Under the pieces are notes generated by a model that saw nothing but the letters and a program-made list of their open reading frames with translations, did not search any database and was not told the origin of the DNA. Source: Acanthaster planci (lineage: Eukaryota; Echinodermata; Asteroidea; Valvatida; Acanthasteridae). From it: a DNA stretch of 64,000 nt. The translations under genes and the position numbers were made by a program. The stretch spans positions 1,024,039-1,088,038 of the forward strand of contig NW_019091438.1 in NCBI RefSeq assembly GCF_001949145.1, given 5' to 3'. This document shows positions 25,401 through 35,069 of the stretch, one piece after another; the first letter of the stretch is position 1; each line of letters starts with the position of its first letter.

Positions 25401-28400
25401 CCACATGTAACCTATACAGGCAAGTGCTTCAGAGTAGCCTGTATTTAACGACTCTAGTATTGCACCCATAATCTCAAAAACTCACCTTCAATGGGCCTTG
25501 GAAGGGGCGGGGTCATATCCATCTGACTATAGCAGTTATTCATGAAGGTGTTGAGCCTAGTCAGGGCCATGTAGGTGGGGTGGGTGGGCTGCTGGACAAA
25601 GACGTGCCCCGCCGAGACTACACTGGAGACGATGACGTCGTTGACAATCTCCTCGTGCAGATGAATCTGTTGGGGGGGTCAAAGAGGAATCTTGAACTAC
25701 AAACAATTCCGAGAGGGCTGAAACTGAATAGGGTTCCCACCATTGCTCCGGGACAGTATTAGTTAACACAACTTGGGAACTGAAAGGCGAGTATCCTTTC
25801 CACACGGGAAGAGGAGATGGCATGTAATGACATCCCCTGGGTGGGGGCTCTCCTTGTGAACGCCAAGGTATACACCTGTTTGACAATGGATGCACTAAGC
25901 ATGCACTCGGGCCCAATTGAAAAACTTCTTATTAGCCTGCCTCTTCATTGGGAGAGTGATTCTGCTCAGGACGGATGCCACAAAGGGGCACTGTTATCCC
26001 CTCTACAAAGCTCAACTGCAAACCCCCCCTCATGCTTGTCGTTGTTTTGTACACAGGTAACAATCTGTCCACCGCTTCAGTTGGGAGGGGTCAGTGGTTA
26101 AGAGGGGTATGACAAAGGTACTGCATGTATTTATGACAGAAAAAAAAACTTTATCCTATTTCCTTTAACTTTCTGTGCTTCTACAATCACACCTAGGTTT
26201 CTAGCACAGATCGTGTAGGGCGCATAGCGGGGCAAGATGGGGAACTTCACCGTGAATACGTGTAAAACATCGTAATTGCCTGAGCGCCATTAATGAGAAA
26301 GCAATAAGCCTGAGCAGTGCACGTTAATGCACAGGTGCACGCACAGCGCCAGGCACGCACAACTGGTGAGCCTGTGCATTAACGTACACTGTGCAGACAT
26401 ATTGCTTACTTGAACGGCACACACGGTGATTACACCTTTTTTGGCAGGGTTCTCCATCTTGCACCGCTATGGGATCTTTTGTTTCTAGATGGCTAGCCAT
26501 CAAACCATTTCAATATGCCATTATCTTGGACTGGACTTGCTTTGGCCAACCTGCGACATTTCTGGTACTGTAGCTGCAGGCACCGTGACCTGCTCCATCT
26601 CGATGTACTGTTTGCTGGTGTCCACCAAAGGGAACTTGTTCTGGATGTCCGCCAATGCTGCATCAATCTCACTCTGAAAGCCTGCGAAGAACAAGGTAAA
26701 AATCTGAAGCACTTTGTGTTGAGATAAAATGCAAGAACTTCAGTATCTCAAGACAGACACTGTATTTCACCCTCAGGCAAGGAAATCAAATCTCTGATTC
26801 AGGATTGCACCTTTATTATTAAACTACTGGCCCTAAGCGTGATTGGTTTATCCCCCAAAACACCACACAATTTCTTCAGAGTTTAAGTTTGTAAAGTGTG
26901 GAACATCCAAAGTGAACCAACTGAGAAAGTGGTTTGCAAAAATTCTCCCGTCTGCATATCAGTGATGTGAAGCAGTGGTATATTTACCTTCAATGACACA
27001 GATTTGCTTGGTCTTTTCATCGGGCCAGTCACGTAGAGTCACTTTGGCACCTGATCTGCTGCGGATCCCCTTGATGTTCTTACCCTAGTAGAAGTAATAA
27101 AAAAAATAATAATAATTCGAACAGGTAGCAACACCAATTCCTTATTCACTCTCAAGGCATTCTTGTTGGAAACTTCCCTGAATCCTTCAACTAGAACCCC
27201 CCTCCCCGGCTGATAAACTAGAGACAGTGCAGCAAGTACAAGCAGGTCACTGTAATAACTGGCACATGACTGGACAGAAGCTGTTTAAGTTATTTGGTAC
27301 GGAAGGGTCTCTGCAGTGCAGGGGTAACTTGCACAGTGGTAATACCAAAACCTGACACAATCAGGCACGCTCCAACACATGGCACGTATGTTTCCTTCTC
27401 CAACTTAGTTTTGCTGCTTATTCAGGGTCGTACACTGGAATGCCAGTGAACTTTTGTGATGAAAACAAGACGTCTGATGGATGATTTTGTTAGTCAATGA
27501 TCTTATGTAATCTCTTCCAGTAAAACAAATCAACATATTCTTGCTACCGGGGTTTTCACAAGAATGTGAAAACTTAAAGCCATCCTGATGGTCATTAGCT
27601 TAGAAAGGTTTTTAAAGCCAGATTCACCAACTTGAAAATCTGGTTTGATGTGATTTCATTCTGTCACAGCGATTCATTGCATAACCGAAAATCCACTTGA
27701 TATTCAAATAGTGTAGAATTTATCATGGTTTAATGGTGTAGATAAAAATCAGTTTATGACATGTCAAGCACTGATACTGGCCTCTAATGACGATGTTGCA
27801 TGAAATGGCTAAATATCACTTCAAAAACCTCTTCTACTTGTGGCTTTATCGTGTGTCATTACTAATGTCCATTGCAAACACATGTGTGGATTATATCTTC
27901 AGGTAACCCAAACAAGATATATTTTCAACGGTTTACGTTGCACTCTATGTTGGCAACATGCAGTGCAGCATCTCCATATGAGACTTCAGGCATGTACAAG
28001 CATCGAAAACTAGCTTCGGCTCTCCACTGCTGCCTCTTTTGATAAAAATTCGAAGCCCTAGTCACTGGAGACAGGAACTGATTATGGCTACCCTGTCATC
28101 CCATACAATCCAATGTATTAACTAGGCAGCCCTAGGTGAACGAAGTTTAACGTGACGGTACCATTAGCCAATCGCTCCAAAGAATGACCCATGTGTTCCC
28201 CTTCACACAAAATCCAACACAGGGTTGAGGTATAAGTTTAGTATAAAGAACACAAAAGACCACCACTTCCTACTTTTCATATGTTGGGCATGGCATGAAG
28301 TGGGTTTGTGTAAGCAACAGGATTGACAAATCTCCCACTTCTGGGAATGAAGTAAACTGTTGATTCTAGTGAAACCTCACATAAGAAGTTTGAAATCTAG

Positions 28401-30219
28401 ATTTATGCTGCAGAATCTGTTAGATGTAGTGTTTTGATATAATGGGACTTTGCATTAGATTTAGCATTGTTTTGTAAGTTCTACAATCAGAAAAGGCTGC
28501 CGAGTTAAACTTTTAGTAATTTATCCTAAACTATCATGACCTGGAAACAATCTCTCAAAATTCACAGCCCACAACTTACCGCTTTCCCAATGAGCCGCCC
28601 ACACTCCTTGGCTGGGAACTCAAACTGGTAGACGGTCGGCATCTCCCGCACAGCTGGCTGGGGATGCTGCAGGGTACCAGTGCTGGTGGTTGAACCTGTG
28701 CATCTGCCACTGTCCAAGGAAGAACTGTCACTGTTGGTCTCTGTGCTCAGATCCGAGCCAGCTACAGAACTGAAGTGGTTTTTAAAAAGTAGCATTCCAG
28801 TGAAGTGTTACGGCCATTCTATTTCTTTCATAGCTACAACTGGGATAGTTTAATATCTGAACCACTGCTATTACAAAGTTTGATTTCTGATGTGCAAGTA
28901 CATATAAATTTTATTCAGATTGGCCTAAAATGCGTTAAATGTAATTACAGTCTGTTTTTAATTCAATCCCTGAGCTACCGGTAGCTGGTAGCTTCAGGCA
29001 TACTTTGCTCTTTGACAAGGCATTAGAATTAGCCAAAAGATGCACAGTTCACTGAGCCTTGGCTTTTTTAGTTTTAGAAATAAAATCCTGTAAATTTACT
29101 TTACTAAGGGATGAGGATTTTACCACAGTATCTGTGGCACATGGGTCAGGACCTGTGGTAAGGGCTATGCAAAAGCTGACCAAATTACACAATGTTGAGA
29201 TTTTTGGTAAGTGTCCTGGGCTGAAGAAAGTACCACTGACAAGTGGCGTGCTTTCACACAATTTTCATTTGTGAATGTTAATTTCTTCTTCTTTCTGTTC
29301 ACAGTTCTTTACAATATCCTGGTTGCTGCCTTTACCTGTGCATTTAGAATAGACATGTCATAGCTGTTTTGTACTTGACTTCATGGATGAAACTGGACAC
29401 CACACACGCAGACCTCATGGTGTCATGGAGCTATATTACAATGGGAACTGGCTTTGTTTACATGTGTTTTCTTATCAGGGCTTGATGGATCGTGTCGAAC
29501 CAGAATGCCGAAGAAAACAGCACAATGTAAACAAAGGGTGATGTTATTATGTCTACTCTAATCAACTACTAACAAGTTCCTCACCCCTCAGGATGACTCT
29601 GCAAGCTTGTAGTTGGCGACACCAAGGACTCTTCCTTGTGCATCTCATCAACCTGATCCACGGCAGTGGCCCAATCCAGGGTCAAAGAACCCTCACTACC
29701 AGCCTCCGAGTACCCTCGAGGACTGCTTTCCAAGGTACTACTACTTGGTGGAAGCAAAGACTCCACCGGCATCTGTGCTGACTGCATAACTGGCTCCTCG
29801 ACCAGCATCACCTCTTCCTTGCAACTGCTTTCTGTTGGTGCACTCTCGATTGTATCTAGGGGTTCAAACATGTCCTGTACCTCGTCAACTACTGCGAGCT
29901 GTTTGTCCCCCGTCTGGGGAAATTCCTGGTCCAATGACTTCTCCCTCAACATAACCACCTCTTCCACATCAATCCCGCTATCATCAGGCACAGTCACCTG
30001 CTGGTCAATGTCCCGGGCAGTGTCCCTCTCACTCTGTGACTCTGGTTTTGACTCGTTAGAGTCCATGTTTTCCTCAGCTTTACTTTCTTGCTCTCCCTTA
30101 GCTCGTCGCTCTTCTTCCTTCTTTGCCGCCCTCCGCTTGTACAAATAAAGGCCCACCAATCCAGCAGTCAGTGCTGTGCCACACACAGCGACGTACTTTG
30201 TGTAACGCAACTGTGCCAT
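22307..30219 (-). CDS. AKAP1: AKAP1 orthologue (mitochondrial A-kinase anchor, KH + Tudor), complete
   Basis: AKAP1 is an outer-mitochondrial-membrane scaffold that in vertebrates anchors PKA and phosphatases and binds mRNAs. Eight coding exons join in phase: 29585-30219, 28580-28769, 26988-27084, 26551-26681, 25486-25666, 24741-24956, 23979-24121 and 22307-22426, giving 1,713 nt and 570 residues. Order: uncleaved anchor at residues about 9-27 followed by KRRAAKK; acidic, low-complexity linker to about 250; KH domain about 253-310 with LIGKAGKNI; Tudor domain region about 355-485 with GHVFVQQPTHPT, GWYRAQIVD, LDFGGYARI and LPFQANE; and a C-terminal tail. The Tudor part matches vertebrate AKAP1 (DYGGYKR, LRQIRSDFVTLPFQ) better than TDRKH, and there is only one KH domain. 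The ATG at 30,217-30,219 is the first in frame; upstream is only TTG. The linker is much shorter than in human AKAP1, and I recognise neither the PKA-RII helix nor an RVxF phosphatase motif. Confidence 0.9.
22511..23130. mobile_element. Foldback / MITE-like element of about 620 bp with long inverted arms
   Basis: The two halves are imperfect reverse complements over nearly the whole length. GACAGGCAAAATCTATTGAT (from about 22,670) pairs with ATCAATAGATGTTGTCTGTC (ending about 22,949). The GCCTTGTAAAAGAGGCCAGA block on the left pairs with the CTGGGCTCTTTTTACAAGGC block on the right. The outer arms TTACCCATTTCTTGCC and GGCAGGAAATGGTTAA also pair. The centre is a hairpin with perfect 12-bp arms GGCTCCCCGGCA / TGCCGGGGAGCC. 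No transposase open frame is present, so it would be non-autonomous. It sits inside the last AKAP1 intron. Confidence 0.75.
23979..24121 (-). CDS. AKAP1: AKAP1 exon 7
   Basis: Encodes residues about 484-531, after the Tudor core (EEDFSEVARLFVEQVAQN, then ILQAQVTGY). Acceptor CCCCCAG and donor GTATGAA; phase 1 in, phase 0 out. Confidence 0.88.
24741..24956 (-). CDS. AKAP1: AKAP1 exon 6 (Tudor core)
   Basis: Encodes VGVICAAPMMQGWYRAQIVD through LDFGGYARI, LKQIRTDFMSLPFQANE and APLAG. This is the Tudor barrel strand pattern (WYRA, DFGG, LP.QA) and the closest match to AKAP1. Acceptor CTCTCAG, donor GTAAGTG; phase 1 in and out. Confidence 0.92.
25486..25666 (-). CDS. AKAP1: AKAP1 exon 5 (N-terminal Tudor extension)
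   Basis: Encodes IHLHEEIVNDVIVSSVVSAG then HVFVQQPTHPTYMALTRL and NNCYSQMD, matching the AKAP1 segment with AGHLFVQQHTHPTF and YLCYSQ. Acceptor CCCCAACAG, donor GTGAGTT; phase 0 in, phase 1 out. Confidence 0.92.
26223..26471. mobile_element. MITE-like inverted-repeat element (249 bp)
   Basis: The ends CATAGCGGGGCAAGATGG (26,223) and the reverse complement of CCATCTTGCACCGCTATG (ending 26,471) match. Near the centre, CAGTGCACGTTAATGCACAG (from 26,315) pairs with CTGTGCATTAACGTACACTG (ending 26,391). The intervening arms also pair (AAGCAATA). No coding capacity. It lies in AKAP1 intron 4. Confidence 0.72.
26551..26681 (-). CDS. AKAP1: AKAP1 exon 4 (after KH)
   Basis: Encodes the end of the KH domain and the linker to Tudor (FQSEIDAALADIQNKFP, then YIEMEQVTVPAATVPEMSQ). 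Acceptor TTCTTCGCAG, donor GTTGGCC; phase 1 in, phase 0 out. The donor is weaker than its neighbours, but the phases and homology require it. Confidence 0.85.
26988..27084 (-). CDS. AKAP1: AKAP1 exon 3 (KH domain core)
   Basis: Begins GKNIKGIRSRSGAKV, completing the GxxG loop whose first part ends exon 2, and continues to KQICVIE. Acceptor TTCTACTAG, donor GTAAATA; phase 0 in, phase 1 out. Confidence 0.9.
28580..28769 (-). CDS. AKAP1: AKAP1 exon 2 (linker and KH start)
   Basis: Ser/Thr-rich linker, then MPTVYQFEFPAKECGRLIGK, the first strand of the KH domain. The acceptor is CCACTTCAG: only this AG restores the frame from exon 1. Donor GTAAGTT, phase 0 out. Confidence 0.9.
29045..29242 (-). 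CDS. Possible alternative terminal exon of AKAP1 (speculative)
   Basis: Within AKAP1 intron 1, the minus strand has a pyrimidine-rich acceptor ending TTTCTTCAG. It is followed by about 60 open codons in the frame that joins exon 1 (phase 2), ending KTKKAKAQ and TGA, with no donor. If used, it would give a form with the membrane anchor but no KH or Tudor domain. An open run of this length can arise by chance and there is no homology support. Confidence 0.15.
29585..30219 (-). CDS. AKAP1: AKAP1 exon 1 (membrane anchor and acidic linker)
   Basis: Begins MAQLRYTKYVAVCGTALTAG, a hydrophobic anchor ending LYLYKRRAAKKEEERR. This resembles a mitochondrial outer-membrane signal anchor: short hydrophobic stretch flanked by basic residues. 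The rest is acidic and Ser-rich. Donor GTGAGG after CCTGAGGG, phase 2 out. The start is the first ATG; upstream codons in frame lack one. Confidence 0.88.
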
Positions 30220-33200
30220 GGCTGTCTCTCTCCAAAAAAAAAACCCTCTCAATCCAAAGATCTAACACGCAGTGCCAAATGGCACACAAAAAAGAACACT
30301 TTTGAATAGTGTCCAAATTATGCAGCTTCACTATCCAAGGCCACGTGCAAGTACCACTGCAAAAAGCTGAAAAGAAACCTCCCACCCCCAATGGAAATAA
30401 TTTAAGTAGTATCAAAAAAGGCAGAGGAAAACTTGAGCATCTATGTCCTGCAGTCTAGAACTGGCTGGCTTCGTAATAGGTAGACAGGCAAAATGTTCCG
30501 GTAAGATAATAGTCTCAGTACTATACTGCATGTATTTGAAGGAGGTCTTCGGCGGAATTGTGGGAAAACATTAGTGCTATCGTGCTCCTGCTCTCTCATC
30601 TGCATTGCCATTCAGAGACAGCTGCTGGAAGGGGAACAAACATAAATACATCAGTTCCATACTAATTGAAACAGTGAAAATGCATGCAATGAATTTAGCA
30701 GCTACAAATGATTTCTAGACAGAACTGCATCTCAAAATTTTGGAGACTTTTGCAAAATCTAAACAATTTTTTTAACCAGACTGTCAAAATGGTTCATAAA
30801 AGGCAGGGAAATTTGAGAATCATACCACACCAACACTTTACTTTTGGACAAAATGCTCTTATCCCGACATTGCAGTCTATCATCAGCTTGAACCACAGCC
30901 AGCCCAACTTCTCCCCAATCTTCAGAGCTGTTTAATACAATGCTGGAAGATTGAGATTTATAGCAAAAATGTGTGGCTGTGTTTGAAGGATGCATTGTGT
31001 CAAGGTCTTAGGACTGGTCTTGCGCTATTTTTGCTCAGCCATGAAGTTTTCCAAAACGATTGTCAGGTTTGGGAAAATGTGCATTTGTGCTTGTAGAACA
31101 AATTCAATTTCATGCTGATATTGAAAATGACATTCATGTACATATACATGTACATGTTACCTGGTTTCAGGGTAACACTGCACAGGAGATTGGCTGCACA
31201 TTTTAGCGAAACAGATTGATGATAAATGTGACCCATTACAAGCAAAGATTGTTTTGATGCATCGTCATTTTGGTATCCTGATGAAAATGGACATTGCTGT
31301 AGGTGAAATGTTGACGGTTTCTGCTGACTTTTCAAGTACACAACTCTACCCCTGGGGTGTAAGTAAATTCATATTGAAATCGGAGAATTTGGAACTGTTA
31401 GTGATAGCTATAAGGCTTGTAACTCAAAAGTGGCTGTGTCAATACATGTAATTCGTGACTCATTTCCACAGAACAAGTCACAAATTAACAGGACTACAGA
31501 ATTGCAGATGGGCCTTCCAGTTAAAACTAAAAATGAAATCGCACACTGATTTTTTAACCTTAACCCCCTAAGTCCAAATTGCTTGGCATCATCTGCAATC
31601 CTTTAAAATCATCAAATTTCTATACTTCAAAAAATGCATTCATCCTCAGTCCTCTGAAATTCAGCAAAAAAATTCACTGCATGGTGCTTCCACACTTGAC
31701 ATGATCGTGGTCAATTTCACAGCAGTGCTTACTCTCAGATCCAAACGTTCTTAGTTGCGGTCCGAAGCCAAACCGGGTGTCGTATGACACATATGGTGTT
31801 AGTTACAATGTAGCTTGTCAAAAGAGGGCGTTTTCATCCATGAACAATTTCAGTATCACATCCATCTCGCGGTTGGTATGCGTCAAAAGAGGATACTGCC
31901 ACTGACGAGGTTCACACAATGTGCACTGCACTGACTGTTCGGGTGAGTCAGATAAGTCGTATTACGGTACATGCTCAAGATTACACGGGCAGTTTCCGGT
32001 AATGCGTAGGCGTGGTAAAATTACAATTTGGTGGAAATTTTGGGGCGAAATCGGAATGGTGGAAACGAAGTGGAAAAGCAGAAATTTTTCTGCCAAAATC
32101 AGGAGGGTTGGGAGGTCTCCAGTGACACCAGGTTCATTTAGTTCATATGAAAAAAAATTATATTAGACCGGGGCATGTTTCACTTCATTCTAAAATGCAA
32201 TGAATATAGACAAAATGAACTTGACACAACGAACAAAATCAATGAAGAGGACGAGGTTTTTGCTGCGCCATGGGTTACATTAACCACTGTACTACCAAGC
32301 AGCCGAGTTTGTTTGCGCTCTTCTCTCAATGTTTCGGAGTCACTTGCGTGTCATTAATACACAATGAGCATTTCTGAAATTGGTGAAAAAAGGTTTTGCG
32401 CTGGCTCATGTTTGACATTTTTCCTACCATAAGTGAGACAACTACATGTATGCCCTTTTAAAATTTTTATTTCCAAAGTTGGTACCGTAATCTGTTGTAA
32501 ACTGGTTATAAGCAGAGAAAGCATGGTTTCATTTCCCTACTTTTTAAATATATATATTAATTTAACAGTCAGCAAATACGACACGTTGAGGAAGTCGTGA
32601 AAGTGATTTCATAAGCTTCTCCCAGGCCCCAGCAGTAAATTTCATCTTTCTTGCTGTTCAATTAAATGGATGATGAATACTAAAAGACTAAGGATGGTTG
32701 TCAGTCTTCTCAAAGACTCTATCATGGCTTCCTCATTATCACGGAACCACACATGCCCAGCAAGAGATCGTATACATGGCGCAATTCCAAACTGTGATCT
32801 GCAACTACATGTACATGTATTGCAGTCAGCCAGTATGCAAAGCCTGCACAAAAGCATTTGTTTTCAAGACATAATGGACACAAATGGAGGAAGATTTGGC
32901 TATGCAATAGATCAGTCAGCACAATGCAAAACAAACACTGGTTTGTACGCACTTACAATGCAAACACTGACACTCCAAATGTTCTAACCATGTTACCGCA
33001 AGTTTAAAATCTAAAAGTTAGTGACTTACAAGGCCCCCTACCATGCCTACTGTACAAACTATTAGGGTCTACATACATGGCAACAGATGAGTTATGTTTC
33101 ACTGACACACTTTTTCCTATTTTTTCACAATTTGCGACTTATTGTAGATGAGCCTGTGAAGTATTGTTGAAGCCAAGAGCCCACAACAGACGTGCAATGT

Positions 33201-34979
33201 TACATTTTGATTTGCACAACTAAATGCAACGCTTGCCAACAGGCCTGCCAATGGGACACAAGGTCGTATACGACGACATGAAGAAATACTGTACGTTTGG
33301 AAAAGCCAGTTTCCAAAGTAGGCCAAACGAACATGACAAAAATAGCAAAACTTAAGACAAAAGAATTACCAATCCGTGCGGCAGTCAACTTTAGAAAGAA
33401 AAATAAGGTGCAAAATCCCCTTTTCTCATTTGTCCAACATGTCCAAGTTGTCGCTGCCACAATGTCAGTTTTGCCAAATCGACCCGTCCTACAGACATGA
33501 CTACATGTACATGTACTCGTACGTATGGGCATATGGAAAGACTCAACGAAAAACGCCACGTGTGTTCATCACCACAACATCCATTTTATCCCAGTATTAA
33601 ATGAGTGACAATATTCCTCGAACCAACACAGAGAGAAAAGTATACCATGCACACATGGAATGACACAAATGCGATGTTTACCTCAACGAAAAGGAGAATT
33701 TTAAGAAAAATTCTCCACAACGACGACGTAAGTCCACTACCACGTGGGAAACTCAGCAACGGAGTGAGGTGAGAGAGGCAGGATTTTAATTGCAACGGGT
33801 AAAATAATTTTATTTTTGAAAATTATAGGTGGTATGTAGTTGATAAAAACAAAGGGATTCAAATAATTAGTGGCCTTTGGTTTAGTGTCATTATGAAGTA
33901 GATCAAGAAATGTTTGATTTTTTTAAAAATACTTTTAAAATTTCTAATAAATGTTACCAAGTAAATATAGGAGTGTGTTCCCCTGGCTATTTAGGCATTT
34001 AACGGGGTTCCCTGAAAATGAAGCAAGAAGGCATTGATATATAGAAAAAAAAGTGTGATCCGCCCAAAACAAAGACACATCCTTCGCACTCCCAGCTCAG
34101 TTTGAGAAGGAAGCAGCAATTCAAAGATAGGCAAAGGGCATGTAATTTTATAAACGTGTCATATAGGCTCTAATTAAAACAATGTAAACATTTGAACAAT
34201 TTTGGGGACGCGCTTTTATGCCCCTTGTCTTCTTTTGCCGATGTAGGGCGTTATTAGGTCGGACCAAAACAAAATACGTAGGAAATATTCCATTTATTCC
34301 TAGGGGAAAATACTGAAACATACTTGTAATTTCTCGTTAAACCCGGAAATTAAATCGAAGTAAATCCTTTGCTCTAAAGAACAGTTTATTTTTGTTAATA
34401 TAGAAATTGATAAATACCACTTGATTGACAAAGTATTCGATTTTAGTTAGGTATATTTTGACTTATTTTACTCCACCCCTATTTTGTAAATGAATGGTTC
34501 GGCACGATCAGCTGGACAGCTTTATTAAATGCGTGCACGAATAGATGTCGTGATATCAGGCGGTTTTCGGATACATGTTGTAGACTGTCAGAACATAACA
34601 AACCGCGGTGTAACATATTTATTGCACATTTGAGTCATCAAAGGAACTGGAATGTAAATTTGCCGCATTATTATACCACACTTGTTAACGCATGGTAATT
34701 TTGAGCTGAACTTCATCTATGGGGGCAATAAGAACATGGTGCTGAAACTGTGTTGTAGATTTCTTCGATCAGGAGAAGGCGACGGAGGGCAGGGAAAAGA
34801 TGATGTAATTTTCCTTGCGAGAAATGTCAAAGGGCTCAGGCTCTGAACTGCACAAAAGTGTGTGCTTTGTTTATGGCGGGTGTTTGTGTTCGCCGACAGA
34901 GCCGCGAAACTGCTTTGTCCGGGTTATGACCAGCGTTTCTCGCTTTACTGCCTAGCTTTCTTCCCCCCGGGAAGACAGG
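30220..34979. other. Intergenic region between divergent AKAP1 and ULK starts
   Basis: 4.76 kb separates the two start codons, so both promoters and any upstream non-coding exons must lie here. I see no coding exon. A splice-acceptor-like stretch on the minus strand near 30,625 (TTCCCCTTCCAG) could belong to an AKAP1 5'UTR exon, but nothing confirms it. The region also holds a perfect 10-bp hairpin at 33,693, a TACATGTA cluster near 31,137-31,156, and more GC-rich sequence at 34,840-34,980 next to the ULK start. Confidence 0.6.
33693..33716. repeat. Perfect 10-bp stem-loop
   Basis: GGAGAATTTT (33,693-33,702), loop AAGA, AAAATTCTCC (33,707-33,716). Located between AKAP1 and ULK; role unknown. 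Confidence 0.7.
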
Positions 34980-35069
34980 ATGGAGTGTGTTGGCGATTTT
35001 GAGTACAACAGAAAAGATCTGATCGGCCACGGGGCATTTGCGGTTGTTTTCAAAGGGAGGAGAAAACAG
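34980..35069 (+). CDS. ULK1/2: ULK exon 1
   Basis: [20 protein letters not shown] then [10 protein letters not shown]; the glycine-rich loop of the kinase. Donor GTAAAT, phase 0. Confidence 0.95.

Larger units (their letters stand above)
22427..29584 (-). other. AKAP1 introns 1-7 (non-coding content)
   Basis: Seven introns of 306 bp to 1.55 kb separate the AKAP1 exons: 22427-23978, 24122-24740, 24957-25485, 25667-26550, 26682-26987, 27085-28579 and 28770-29584. All use GT donors and AG acceptors. The last-numbered intron (22427-23978) contains the large foldback element. The 25667-26550 intron contains a second inverted-repeat element. The first intron (28770-29584) has a splice-compatible open frame that could be an alternative terminal exon. 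The longest intron, 27085-28579, shows nothing beyond short A/T-rich runs. Confidence 0.75.
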
